Source: Neoarius graeffei (taxonomy: Eukaryota; Chordata; Actinopteri; Siluriformes; Ariidae). Taken from it: a DNA stretch of 64,000 bases. The notes beneath the pieces were generated by a model that ran no database searches, had not been told where the DNA came from, and was given only the letters and a program-made list of their open reading frames with translations. Below are positions 54,632 through 64,000 of this stretch, piece after piece. The stretch's first letter is position 1; each line of letters opens with the position of its first letter. The position numbers and the translations under genes were made by a program. The stretch lies in the NCBI RefSeq assembly GCF_027579695.1, contig NC_083578.1:4474960-4538959 (forward strand), read 5' to 3'.

Positions 54632-56539
54632 ATGACTTTGCGTGTGAGAAAATGGCGGAAACGCAAAAGAGAACTGGATCAACTGCTCCAGTTTTCGGAA
54701 AGTTCTGATGATCAGGGCAGTGTAAAAGATAGCGTTAGCCTAACGAGTGCTCCTAGTTCAGTCAGTGGCAGTGTCCCTGGGACTTCCAGTTTAGTTAGTG
54801 ACCCTGGGACACCAGATCAGTTTGATTTTGAGACTGATGTGGACTGTTGGTCTTCTGACTCTGACACAGAAGAAGGTGTTGACTCTGAGTCAACCAGTTT
54901 AGAAGATGACCTGAGACAGTGGGCCTTGGAACATAAGTTGACCCACAGGGCAATTAATGGGTTATTGCCCATATTAAATAAGCATGGACATCTATTGCCT
55001 GTGGATTGTCGGACACTCCTTGGTACACCACAGAGTAATATGACAGAAGCTAAATGTGGTGGTCAATACAAATACTATGGCCTGGAAAAAGGAATTTGCC
55101 ATTATTTAGGTAAAATGGAGGGAAATGACGTTCACCTCAGTGTGAACATTGATGGCCTCCCACTTTTTAAAAGTAGTGGGGTCCAGTTTTGGCCGATACT
55201 GGTGAAGTGTGGTCATTTTGACCCATTTATTGTTGCCATGTATAGTGGTACAAAGAAACCAAGTCCAATTGAGGATTATCTCCAAGACTTTATCACAGAG
55301 TACAAACATCTCAAAGAAGATGGTTTTGTTTTTGAATGCCAGGCTTACTCTGTTAACATTCATGCACTTATCTGTGATGCACCAGCAAGGGCATATCTTA
55401 AATGTGTCAAGGGCCATACTTCTTATGAGAGCTGTGAAAGATGTGTCATCAGAGGTGCTCGAGTTGAGGGAAGAATAGTTTTCAGTGACAAGAAATGTGC
55501 TTCTCGAACAGATGATTGTTTCTTAAGAGTGGAGTATAAGACCCATCAAAATGCTGTCAGCCCCTTCATTACTGCAGGAATTCCTTGTGTCAGCTCCTTT
55601 GTCTTAGACTACATGCACATGGTCTGCCTGGGAGTAGTGAGACGCCTGCTGGTTTATTTGACACGTGGGCCAAAAATCTGCTGCCTGTCTGTGAGGCAAA
55701 AGGAAGCCATTTCCGAAAAACTGGTTGCATTGAGGGGGAAGATGCCCAGTGATTTTGCCCGGCAACCACGAGCTTTACAAGATCTAGACAGGTGGAAAGC
55801 CACTGAACTACGGCAGTTTTTGCTCTACACGGGACCTGTGGTATTGAAAACTGTCTTGTCCGCTGAGAGATACAGGCATTTCTTGTGCTTGACAGTGGCC
55901 ATGTCTATACTGCTGGAGTCAGATGACAGGATCCGCAATGCCTATCTCCAGTATGCTCATGACCTACTCAGACACTTCGTCATGTGCTGTGCTGACCTGT
56001 ATGGCAAGACGTTTCCTGTGTACAACGTACACGGATTAATTCACCTCCATGAAGATGCCAGCCACTTCAACTGTTCTTTAAACAACATTTCCTGTTTTCC
56101 TTTTGAAAACTACCTGCAACAAATCAAGAAGCACGTCAGGACTGGGAGAAGTCCCCTGGAACAAGTCACCAGGCGGTTGTCAGAAATTGAACATTCAGAA
56201 ATGAACATGAGCAAAATGAGCCCCAAAGTGATCATTTCTGTTAAAGACAGGGACCGTTGTTTTCTCTTGAGAGATGACAGATTTGCTTTCATTCAACAGA
56301 AAAATGCAGACGGTACTTTTGCTTGTGGAATCTTAAACCAGCGTCACACCTCACCGTTGTTTCACCAACCATGCAGCTCTGGACTTATCAATATAGTGTG
56401 CTTAGGAAAGGGACAGGTCAGGATGAAACAGGGACTACTGCGTGAAAGAGATCTGTTCCGGAAGGTGGCCTGCATTCCTCAAGAAATGGGTGGTTTTGTG
56501 CTTATACCCCTTCGCCATGATCAAGAACACAAACATTAA
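54632..56539 (+). CDS. CACTA/EnSpm-like transposase
   Basis: 635 codons from ATG 54632 (MTLRVRKWRKRKRELDQLLQ) without interruption; an in-frame ATG lies further upstream, but it is in front of the splice acceptor. A basic start and an acidic Ser-rich stretch are followed by the catalytic-type core: LSVNIDGLPLF, CDAPARAYLKCVKGHTSYESCERC (a Cys-rich motif), and DYMHMVCLGVVRRLL, a Tnp2-type signature. Further on are VHGLIHLHEDA and a C-terminal KMSPKVI-type region. The enzyme would bind the GACGTC-rich ends and cut and join the element. It lies upstream of, and in the same direction as, the DUF4806 gene. No defect is visible. Confidence 0.85.
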   Translation: MTLRVRKWRKRKRELDQLLQFSESSDDQGSVKDSVSLTSAPSSVSGSVPGTSSLVSDPGTPDQFDFETDVDCWSSDSDTEEGVDSESTSLEDDLRQWALEHKLTHRAINGLLPILNKHGHLLPVDCRTLLGTPQSNMTEAKCGGQYKYYGLEKGICHYLGKMEGNDVHLSVNIDGLPLFKSSGVQFWPILVKCGHFDPFIVAMYSGTKKPSPIEDYLQDFITEYKHLKEDGFVFECQAYSVNIHALICDAPARAYLKCVKGHTSYESCERCVIRGARVEGRIVFSDKKCASRTDDCFLRVEYKTHQNAVSPFITAGIPCVSSFVLDYMHMVCLGVVRRLLVYLTRGPKICCLSVRQKEAISEKLVALRGKMPSDFARQPRALQDLDRWKATELRQFLLYTGPVVLKTVLSAERYRHFLCLTVAMSILLESDDRIRNAYLQYAHDLLRHFVMCCADLYGKTFPVYNVHGLIHLHEDASHFNCSLNNISCFPFENYLQQIKKHVRTGRSPLEQVTRRLSEIEHSEMNMSKMSPKVIISVKDRDRCFLLRDDRFAFIQQKNADGTFACGILNQRHTSPLFHQPCSSGLINIVCLGKGQVRMKQGLLRERDLFRKVACIPQEMGGFVLIPLRHDQEHKH

Positions 56540-56972
56540 AGGATGAATTTTCTTGTTCTTTTAGCTAGAACCCAGCATTGATATTTCTGATTTGATTGTT
56601 TTGTTTTTTTGTAATGTAATGCATTAAGAATATTTTACTGTTCTTGTATCACGTGTTTTGATGTCTGTGTACTTTTTTATGGTGGACCCCAGGGAGACTA
56701 GTGACCACTTTGTGGAAGCTAATGGGGATCCAAATAAAGAATAAGAAAAAAAAACCCTGCACCCTTGGGATTGCTTAATTGGGTTCTAAATTGGATGTTT
56801 GTACGTCTGTTCAAATGAAATATAATGTAACTACGAGGGTCCATTCTTGTGGTATATTCAGTTATGAGGGTCCTAAAAATGAAAAAGTTTGAGAACCACT
56901 GGACTACTCAATGTATTTAAGCTAAATGAAAATGCCAAAAACTGCAAGTAACATGTGCTGTCCTTTCTAGTT
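56540..56972. other. Transposase 3' UTR and spacer
   Basis: Contains AATAAA at 56733-56738, preceded by CTAATGGGGATCC and followed by an A-run. This motif resembles a LINE-type 3' tail, so it may be a small insertion that supplies the poly-A signal. The spacer ends at splice acceptor TCCTTTCTAG (56961-56970). Confidence 0.5.
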
Positions 56973-59900
56973 ATGTACGCAAGGGCTGTTTGGAAGGAGG
57001 GCGAGCAAGTGGAGGAAGGTGTTGTGCCAGAGAATTGGATAGACAAGATCAAGAAAACGGTCAGATGGCCATGTAGTCTGAGCGCTACTAACACTGAGAA
57101 TGCAATAAGGAACAGAATAACTCCCAAAGAGGACTGGATGACATTTCCTTTAATTAAGATCAAAATGACTGCAGGCAAGTTTTGAGTGTTTGTCTGTGTA
57201 TCTCAGAAGTCAAAATATTGCTGTCGTTTCTGTTAATATTGGTTTTGTATATTAAATTGTAGCTAAGCGTCGTGAGTGTTCCATCTACAACATGACCAGC
57301 CAGGCGGAGGAAGAGGAGGAGGACGACGAGGCTGTAGTGCAGACGCCGATAAGATCAAAGAGGGACCGCAAAACAAAAGGAATACCCGAAGGTTTTGTAA
57401 GAAATGGTATGTTTGTCGTTATCAATTAACCTGATGCCAATTTTGAACTCGATGAGAAGAATATTGTGAGCGTTAGGGATGGAATGGTACACACACAAAC
57501 ACTGTTTCTTGCATTTATAGATGGTAGAATGCATTTGTTATCTTGTCATATTGGGCCTCAAATTTGACAAATTTTTACAAACATTTTTTGCAGAACTAAC
57601 CGATTCAGAAGACGAGAGCGTCGGAGGTAATGGTTTTCCATCATTTTATAAATCTATTTCCAAAATGAATTAAAAATTCATTAAGATTATGCCATTTTGG
57701 TTTGGAGATGGACTTTTTTTTTTTTTAACCCTAAGTATCACTGTACCATAGGTGTCAACATGCCTAGCTACCCTAAGGCACCAGAGAAGCTGCCATCTGT
57801 TCAGGACCCAAATGTAAATCTCAGTGCTTGTGAGTACTGATGACCACTTATGAAGCATGGTAATGTCTTGTGTATATACACAGTAGGATAGTTACAAGAT
57901 GTGTCATGTGTTGCAGCCTCTGAAGATGAAGAGCTTGGGGTCAGATCTCAGGACGGCGAAATGTCCACTCGTGAGTATTTACTTGACCCCTTGCACCAAC
58001 CAATCCACTGCACAGTCCATATTCACAAAGAATTTTATCTTGGCACTTGGTGCTAACTAAGGTTTCTCCTTAAACTTATTCACAAAGCTGCTAAGCCTTT
58101 TTAATCATGTAGGTAGTTAAAGGTTGAATCATGTGTTCTAGGCTGTGTAAATGATGACTTGCCTGTCCAAGTGGGATGTACCGACACATCTCGGGGCAGC
58201 AGAATGTCCACTCCTCATGAGTATTTACTACTTGCTCTCTTCACACCTACCATTCCACTGAACAAAGCTAAATTCCATCGGAGATGGCAAGTTTCTCATG
58301 ACTAGTCAATTAAGCATTATAGTAATCTCATATCACCTGTTGATTCCTGGTGACCGATCTCTGGACAGGGAGGGACCCTCTTCAAGTGAGAATTTCCAGT
58401 TGCATCCCTCTGTGCAAGCCTAAAGCAACTTTTAGCTTTCTGGCATGTCTCGCACTACTTTGAACATGAAGTGAATGTGCCACCTTGTGAAAGTGCACAA
58501 AAAGCAATGGGGAAAGGGCTTAAAAGAAGGGTAGAAATGGAATTCAACCTACATATCCATCACAACTAATGCTCACATTTTTGTTTCATCTCAATAGGCT
58601 CACTTTTTTAAGGCCCACAAGATGCAAGCACAGAACCTCGGTGTAGAGATATGCCAACACTCAGTGTGTATTCATCTTCTCACTCTAAACACTCTTAAAC
58701 AGTTTTTATTGTATTAGGCCTTGTGTAAAAAGATTCTTTTTGTTTTTCAGGACATGCAGCAAGCGCTGGTTCCAAGCATGGCAATCGCTCTAGGTAAAGA
58801 AACAGGGTAAAGCACAGCATTAGTAGTGGCTTGCTTCTACTAGTTGGTCACCAAAACTTCTTGTTGGCTAGCCAGTAAGGTTGCTTTATTTCAGTATTTT
58901 TTTTTTGTTTTGTTTTGTTTTTGCCCAGGTGATTTAAAATAATTGTGCTGGTACTAGGTATGTAATGGTGATAGATCCAGCAGTGAATCCAGGATCAGGT
59001 TCAGACAAAGCAATGTGTCTAGTTACAGGTCCAGGTCCCAGCATCCTGAGGGTGCGAGGCACAGCAGCAGGTCGAGGTCTCAGCACAGTGATATTTCGAG
59101 GGATACTAGCAGGTCCAGGTCTCAACACAGTAATATTTCGAGGCACACTGGCAGGTCCAGGTCCCAATGCAGTGATATGTTGAGGCACACCGGCAGGTCC
59201 AGGTCCCAGCACAGTGGTGGTTCAAGGCACACCAGCAGGTCCAGGTCCCAGCACAGTGGTGGTTCAAGACACACCGGCAGGTCCAGGTTACAGCACAGTG
59301 GTGGTTCAAGACACACCGGCAGGTCCAGGTTACAGCACAGTGGTGGTTCAAGACACACCAGCAGGTCCAGGTTACAGCACAGTGGTGGTTCAAGACACAC
59401 CAGCAGGTCCAGGTCCCAGCACAGTGATGGTTCAAGGCACACCGGCAGGTCCAGGTCTCAAGGTTCACACCCTAGTGTTCTGACCACTCCCCCTATGACA
59501 GGCCAAAGCGTGGTGAGTTGTCCAAAGACCACAATTTCATCAAAGCACTTTTCATTTCAGTGATTATTACGGATGCACCCATTTCAGATTAGGTTTAGTT
59601 TTAGCCCAAATCAGTAAGTTTGTCCTTGGGTAATTTCTGTCTGGTGCAGATGCAGTGACTGATGGGAAATGGACATTCCCATTGCCTTGGGATGGTAAGT
59701 ATTGATCTATTGGCAGTGTGAGACAACAGAACAATCTGATGCAGATTACAGTAATAATTTTGAACCAGCTAGCCTTGCTATTGTAAGGTAGTCTTTGTAA
59801 TCAACTTGTGTTTTATTTCAGTGTATCAGAAAAAGGTCTTGAACTTGCTGGTGGACCTTCGCAACCAGTTAAAACAAGTGCAACCTGTCTCTTCAGCCTG

Positions 59901-60981
59901 TACCATTGAGAGGATGGAGACCATGGAAGACTTTGAGAGAGATGAGCAACGCCTCTCTGATAAATAAGACTTTGATGCCCTGGTAGGTTTTACAAGTCTG
60001 AAAATGGATGTAATGTTAGACTATTGGTCTAGCACAACACAATGCGGTGCACTTACACAGTTGCACTCCTCCGGGGACTGTCAAGTCACTTAATCTTGGA
60101 CTTATTCCAACAGGTGCTGCGACTTGCTAGAATTGGGGGAAAGGACACCAAAGACTGTGTTCACAAAGTCCTTGACAGGTATGTTTGTATATGGTATTAA
60201 ATAGAGTATGTGTGATGGGGTGCACTGTTTTGGGTGTAGACCTGCCTGCATGCTTTTTTTTTTTCTTTCTTCTTGCCACCATTTGGGCTAATTTGCTCAT
60301 TTTCCACCTGCCCTTGAGTTAAACAATTATTACCTTCTGTTCATCCAGGCTTTCATTCACTCTTAGTGTAGTGTATTAGCTTCAGGTTGGCATAGATCAT
60401 TGATTTCTGAGTTGCTGCTTAGCATCTCACCCATTAGCATCCTGCTTAAGTGTCCATAGATTTCTGGTATTTTCCAGCCCTTGACTTGTGATGTTCCTAA
60501 ATGTATCATTGACATTGATTTATAAATATAATTTTATACATATATTTTTACAGGCTGTTCAGTAATGCACTCATGGCAAAGTTCAATATGAAGGGGAAGG
60601 GGACAAAGTCAAAAAAGCCTTTAGAGAAGACTCAACTTTATAAGGCAATCCAAGGTAAGCCCATATTTCATGTTGACAAATGGAAGAAAGTGGCCCCGTT
60701 CTATCTGTAAATTTCATAGGACAAAACATTTACTCTCCTGATGTTAAAACTCCAATGCCAACTAACTACCATAGCCATCTTTAACGTTTGATGTTTTTGA
60801 ATGAATCCAGTATGGTACTGGATGCAGAGGCAGCCTTGTTTTGCTTAAATATATGGTGACTTGATGTATGACTTCAGATTTCCTTCATATTTCTAATCAC
60901 TTGTCCTTTTCTACTTGTGCAGATGGAGTCATGAAGTTTGATTCCACAGCCACTGAGGGCTACATTAGAAGTTGTCTCTGA
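56973..60981 (+). pseudogene. DUF4806 companion gene of the CACTA element, multi-exon, one in-frame stop
   Basis: Exons inferred from splice signals and phase: 56973-57174 (donor GC, CAG/GCAAGT), 57263-57406, 57594-57626, 57752-57829, 57917-57970, 58142 to about 58213, 58751-58793, 59005-59512 (Ser/Arg repeats), about 59650-59694, 59822-59982, 60114-60178, 60554-60654 and 60923-60981. The start MYARAVWKEGEQ...VPENWID is the N-terminal module common to these proteins. The end (ARIGGKDTKDCVHKVLDRL, FNMKGKGTKSKKP, DSTATEGYI) is the DUF4806 domain. It probably acts with the transposase, by analogy with two-gene CACTA elements. The TAA at 59965-59967, within the domain, is the only clear defect. 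The junction after the repeat exon does not phase cleanly and may be misjudged. Confidence 0.8.
59005..59512 (+). repeat. 42-bp coding minisatellite, Ser/Arg-rich exon
   Basis: About eleven tandem 42-bp units between about 59027 and 59460 encode 14-residue repeats of the type HTGRSRSQHSGGSR. The exon begins in phase after SR (59005) and ends at a good donor (GTG/GTGAGT, 59512). Arg-Ser dipeptides resemble the RS domains of splicing factors. The array dominates this exon and is prone to length change. Confidence 0.85.
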
Positions 60982-61134
60982 ACACCTTAAACATGCGCCT
61001 CAAAGACGAGGAGGTGGAGGACACAATGCTGAGAGGACTGAGGACTAAGGACCTTTTCACTTAATCCACCGCGTCTTTTTTTTTTTTTTCCCCACGAGTT
61101 GGCAAGTTGGCCTGTTTTGCCAGTATTAAAACGG

Positions 61135-61140
61135 AATAAA
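61135..61140 (+). terminator. Poly-A signal of the DUF4806 gene
   Basis: AATAAA about 155 bp after the stop codon. Confidence 0.6.
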
Positions 61141-61939
61141 AAAGAGACATGAGTGAGGATTGAATTGTAATTTTATTGTCTATAAATGGACATGGAGGGT
61201 TTCTGAACTATTCAGTTATCACTTTATACAGTAGATCATGCTGTGTATATATATTTTATATGATTAACATTCAGTCCAAATCCCTTACTATGTTGTTTTG
61301 ACTTCATTTGATTTAAAGTTATATTAAAAAAAAAAAACTATTTTGCAGTTGGTTTTGTGTCTTAACCTTTCACATACACACTGTGCAAATGTAAGTGCAT
61401 TTATTTGTAGGATAATGTATCTTTCCATAAACGCCAAAGAGCTGATGTAATGTAGGTTAAGTTGGAGAACCTGCTAGCTGTAGGCTAGCCTGCTATTTTC
61501 CTGTAGTTTCATTTGGCTCAGCAGAGCTGGAATGCTTTATACCTTAATGCATTTCCATAGCTGCTGAGTCAAATGAGCCTTAAGGAAAATTAATTGTAAC
61601 ACTAATGACATAGTTATGCACAGAGCAGCTTAAGATGTTTGAGCCAGTTAACACAAGTAAAGATGGAAATGAATGTATGGATTGAACTGTGATTATAATT
61701 CTGTGTATAACTGTAGTCCCATGTTTGCAGAAGGTGGAGACTATTTGGCCTACCGGTTAATTTTCCTGTAGCTTTGTTTGGCTCTGCAGCAGAATTGAAT
61801 TGGAAATACTTTTGTATGTATTTTCAGTTATCTGCTACTGAGACAATTAAGTTATATGAAAATTAACTGGAACAGGCTATGCCACCTTCTGAAATGTGAC
61901 TACAGTTATGCACAGAGGAAGAAACGGTAAACAATGCAT
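61141..61939. other. CACTA 3' non-coding region
   Basis: A+T-rich DNA without genes between the DUF4806 gene and the right subterminal repeats. It contains two partially similar stretches with TCCTGTAG...GTTTGGCTC and TTAAG motifs at about 61490-61600 and 61765-61870, suggesting an old internal duplication. Confidence 0.5.
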
Positions 61940-62185
61940 CGAGTTTAAACGTAGAAAAGACGTCCTCGGACGGACGTAGAAAAGACGTCCTCAACGACCA
62001 CTTTTCAACTACAATTAGCCGTGATATGGGCGTCCTCTGCACGTCCATACCGGACGTTCGATAGACGTCAGGAAAAAGGAAAAAGACGTCATCTGGCGTT
62101 ACAGTCTGCACCTTCAGAGGACCGTCATTCGACGTCCAAAAATGACCTAAAAAAGACGTCGTTTCAACGTATCTTTGCGCAGTGG
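61940..62185. repeat. CACTA right subterminal GACGTC-rich region
   Basis: Ten or so GACGTC/GGACGT motifs (for example AAAAGACGTCCTC twice, ATAGACGTCAGG, TCGACGTCC) up to the terminal AGTGG. Confidence 0.8.
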
Positions 62186-62188
62186 GGT

Positions 62189-62428
62189 GCCTCCATGCTG
62201 CTGTTGTGACGCACTAGCTTAGCAATGTAATTAGCTAAAACTTGTTTTCTCAGCGTGTGTCGTGATATGGTTAACGATATAAAGTCACTACCTAGTTAAC
62301 ACGATGTACTCACCACTGCTCTAGGGCACCTCAAGTAATATGAAGATAACTATGCTTCACTTAATTGTAAGTTTGACGGTGCTCAGCTCCCGAACAAACA
62401 TGTACTCATGCCGCCATCTTGGCTCCCC
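62189..62428 (-). promoter_or_regulatory. L1 5' UTR start with YY1-like site
   Basis: The outermost L1 sequence reads GGGGAGCCAAGATGGCGGC on the minus strand. The CAAGATGGCGGC core (62410-62422 on +, as CCGCCATCTTGG) matches the YY1 motif that positions transcription starts in mammalian L1. It lies directly inside the target duplication. Confidence 0.75.
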
Positions 62429-62443
62429 GTTCATCGATCCCTT
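62429..62443. repeat. Target-site duplication of the 33-kb L1, right copy
   Basis: GTTCATCGATCCCTT, identical to 29135-29149. Confidence 0.85.
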
Positions 62444-62510
62444 CCGAAACAAGGCACAGGCGGGAGTGACGTCACATGCAATACGTCAGAGAGCGCAAGA
62501 TGGGGGCGGT
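62444..62510. other. Short unassigned flank between L1 and the right-hand LINE
   Basis: 67 bp of GC-rich DNA with GTGACGTCAC at about 62465. It is pre-insertion flanking sequence of the L1. Confidence 0.5.
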
Positions 62511-64000
62511 GTCTTCTTCTTTTGATTAATGGCGTTTCACAATATTTAATTGTATATCGCCACCTACTGTATAGGAGTGTGTGAGTTGGTCAGGTCAAGT
62601 CTTCGGCATGAAAAAGAAAAAAATTATATAAGGGGATTAGGAAAGTGTATGGAACTAAATTCTTCCCATTAGTCTAGTGTCTGTCAGATACGTCATAAGG
62701 GCTTTAATACTCTTTCCCTGCATTCCCTCCTCTTTCAGAATGTTATGAATGTCTCCTTCTTTACCTACTTGTTCTAACTATTTTTCCCTATGATCGTTAT
62801 ATTTCTTACAGTAGAAAAGAATGTGTTCTACGTCTTCCTTAATCTGACACTCAGCACAAAGTCCATCAGTTTTCCCCAAGACATGTAGTGTGGCATTGAG
62901 GCCAGTGTGTCCTAGTCTCAGCCTTGTGTATGTAACTTCTACCTTCCTTCCCAGCCCCATTGAAGTGATTCTTTTCCCACCAATCTTTTGTTGCACATTA
63001 AAGTATTGCCTGCCCTTTGGGTCTGTCTCCCATTCATCCTGCCATCTACTCATAGTTATTGATTTGATAAGAGATTTAGCTTCCCCTTTTCCTAATGGTA
63101 CATGAATTGCAATACAGTGATGACCTAAAGCTTCCTTAGCAGTTTTGTCTGCAACTTCATTACCCTTGAGGCCTGTATGAGCTGGTACCCAGCAAAATTG
63201 AACAGTGAGTCCAAGATTTCTGAGTTGAGCTAATAGCTGTTTCATTTCAAGAACTAGATCATCTCTTATTGCATTTCCAGAGACAAAGCTTTGCAAAACA
63301 GAGAGCGAGTCTGTGCATATGACTGATCTTAAAGGTTTAACTTCATCAATCCATCTCAAAGCAGTAATTATAGCAGTTAGTTCTACTGAGTATATTGACA
63401 AGAGGTTATTCAGTCAATATCCATAGGTCTTCTTGAGTTCTGGTATGCAGATTCCTATGCCACACTGACCATTTTGAGGGTCTTTTGAACCATCTGTGAA
63501 TATCTGTAGGTAATCATAGAAGGTAGAAATTAAATAATTTTTGCAATGTATTGCAAGGCTTTGTTCGTTGGAGTGGTCTTTCTTTGCTGCAAGTAATACC
63601 GTATTAACATCTGGAGCAGGGAGGATTCATGGGGAGACACTACTCATGGCCAATGCAGAGCTGAACTTAAGATTTTTAAGACCATACTGTCTAGCAGACT
63701 CATCAATATTCCATCCAAAGCCCGTAGCTTTTTTGGAGTATTCCCAACAGTCTGTAAGTACTGATATGGCTAGATTGTGAACGCTGCACTGTAATCTGAC
63801 CCAGTACGTCAATGACAGTTTTGTAAATCGTAACTGAAGTGGGGTTTCCTCTGATTCCACTTGTAATGCACTAATGGGAGTTGTCTTAATAGCTCCCAGT
63901 GCTGTTCTCAGGGCCCTTGACTGTACTCTTTCCAGTTTCAGGAGGGATGTTTTACAGGCGGAGCCATACACTATACAACCATAGTCAATATTTGATCTTA
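62511..64000 (-). mobile_element. I/Nimb-like LINE 3' part, runs off the window
   Basis: A minus-strand LINE ending at about 62511 in an AGAAGAAGA-type tail, preceded by a GTAGGTGGCGATATACAATT 3' UTR motif and a CGCCATTAATCAAAAGAAG end. The coding region contains an RT C-terminus and an RNase H domain. The 5' part lies beyond base 64000. Confidence 0.75.
62778..63971 (-). pseudogene. LINE RT C-terminus plus RNase H domain, broken
   Basis: Read downwards: a C-terminal RT region (63971-63627; LKLERVQSRALRTALGA), then after a frame break RNase H. Its four acidic positions are visible: FTDGS near 63500, SVELTAI near 63380, CTDSLS near 63320, and HTGLKGNEVADKTAK near 63160 with the conserved His. 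A C-terminal CAEC...EHILFYC zinc-like motif lies at 62850-62800. An in-frame stop near 63416 separates the first Asp from the rest, and a frame break lies near 63630. RNase H would remove RNA from the RNA-cDNA hybrid. Confidence 0.8.

Larger units (their letters stand above)
49931..62185 (+). mobile_element. CACTA (EnSpm-like) transposon with transposase and DUF4806 genes
   Basis: The left end is CCCACTAAACATTAG and the right end, read inward, is CCACTGCGCAAAGATACG, i.e. CACTR termini. GGT is present on both sides (49928-49930 and 62186-62188), fitting a 3-bp duplication. Both 250-bp subterminal regions are crowded with GACGTC/GACGT motifs in both orientations, probable transposase-binding sites. 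Length is 12.3 kb, of which 2.6 kb is a LINE insertion. It sits in the L1 5' UTR. Confidence 0.85.
29149..62428 (-). mobile_element. Full-length L1 retrotransposon expanded to 33 kb by nested insertions
   Basis: L1-derived pieces on the minus strand, from 5' to 3', are: 5' UTR 62428-62189 and 49930-49882; ORF1 49881-49720 and 49424 to about 48800; inter-ORF to 48711; inter-ORF 34454-34021; ORF2 34020-33350, 32925 to about 32680 and about 31988-29400; 3' UTR and tail to about 29149. Together these total roughly 5.3 kb, the size of an intact fish L1. The element keeps its 5' end (GGGGAGCCAAGATGGCGGC), an AATAAA near the tail (29157-29162 on the opposite strand) and a 13-15-bp duplication. Everything else in this span arrived later. 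Frameshifts and stops in both ORFs make the element inactive. Confidence 0.88.

Noticed and set aside
59106-59468. Repetitive Cys/Trp-rich minus-strand frames
   Set aside because: Antisense translation of the 42-bp minisatellite. The plus-strand Ser/Arg frame is the one joined by consensus splice sites.
1-64000. Conventional host protein-coding gene
   Set aside because: Every convincing coding block matches a mobile-element protein or a transposon companion. Only the SAMD3-like gene could have been adopted by the host, and sequence alone cannot show it.

Overview
The window looks like gene-poor, repeat-dense DNA from a teleost fish. Almost everything in it is transposable-element sequence: L2/CR1-, L1-, RTE/Proto2-, R2/HERO-like and I/Nimb-like LINEs, tRNA-headed SINEs, a Ty3/gypsy element with a PNMA-like gag, a gamma/epsilon-type endogenous retrovirus (ERV), and DNA transposons of the CACTA, Tc1, hAT, Kolobok-like and integrase-like (IS3EU/Ginger-type) groups. 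I see no convincing single-copy host gene. The species call is an inference from this repeat mix.

Left part (1-22.7 kb). A LINE 3' fragment (about 781-1762) is followed by a two-gene unit of a kind widely amplified in fish genomes. It has a C2H2 zinc-finger/transposase-like gene (2623-5271, broken by two frameshifts) and a SAMD3-like companion gene (5905-21857) whose four phase-0 exons are intact. The last intron of the companion carries a 12.6-kb block of gypsy DNA: LTR, complete internal region, LTR, truncated internal region, partial LTR, all flanked by one CTAC duplication.

Middle-left (22.7-29.1 kb). A foldback DNA transposon (22724-26300) carries two inverted copies of the 5' part of its DDE integrase gene. 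One copy is interrupted by a hAT element with a perfect 8-bp duplication. Then come an L1 3' fragment, an L2-like tail, and a TA-flanked element built from repeated GGGTAAGATGAGCC motifs.

Main body (29,135-62,443). This whole 33-kb stretch resolves into one full-length minus-strand L1. Its 5' end (GGGGAGCCAAGATGG, YY1-like) is at 62,428 and its poly-A end is at about 29,149, with a 15-bp direct repeat outside both ends. Many later insertions expanded it: (i) a MITE and an RTE-type LINE in ORF2; (ii) a Tc1 element (34,457-48,708) between ORF1 and ORF2, itself holding a TTAA-flanked THAP-bearing element, two SINEs and a minus-strand ERV (37,699-48,081), the last holding a 2.5-kb hAT element; (iii) a solo LTR in ORF1; (iv) a 12-kb CACTA transposon in the 5' UTR (49,931-62,185), which carries an intact-looking transposase gene, a multi-exon DUF4806 gene with a Ser/Arg-rich minisatellite exon, and a 5'-truncated restriction-like-endonuclease LINE with a 14-bp duplication.

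Right edge (62.5-64.0 kb). A minus-strand I/Nimb-like LINE with an RNase H domain runs off the window.

The genes do not form a host pathway. They are element-encoded replication proteins, and the nesting gives a relative order of insertion. The least expected signals are a tandem hairpin array with compensatory changes beside the ERV primer-binding site, the Ser/Arg-repeat exon in the CACTA companion protein, the palindromic transposase gene, and the intact companion gene around a retrotransposon-filled intron.
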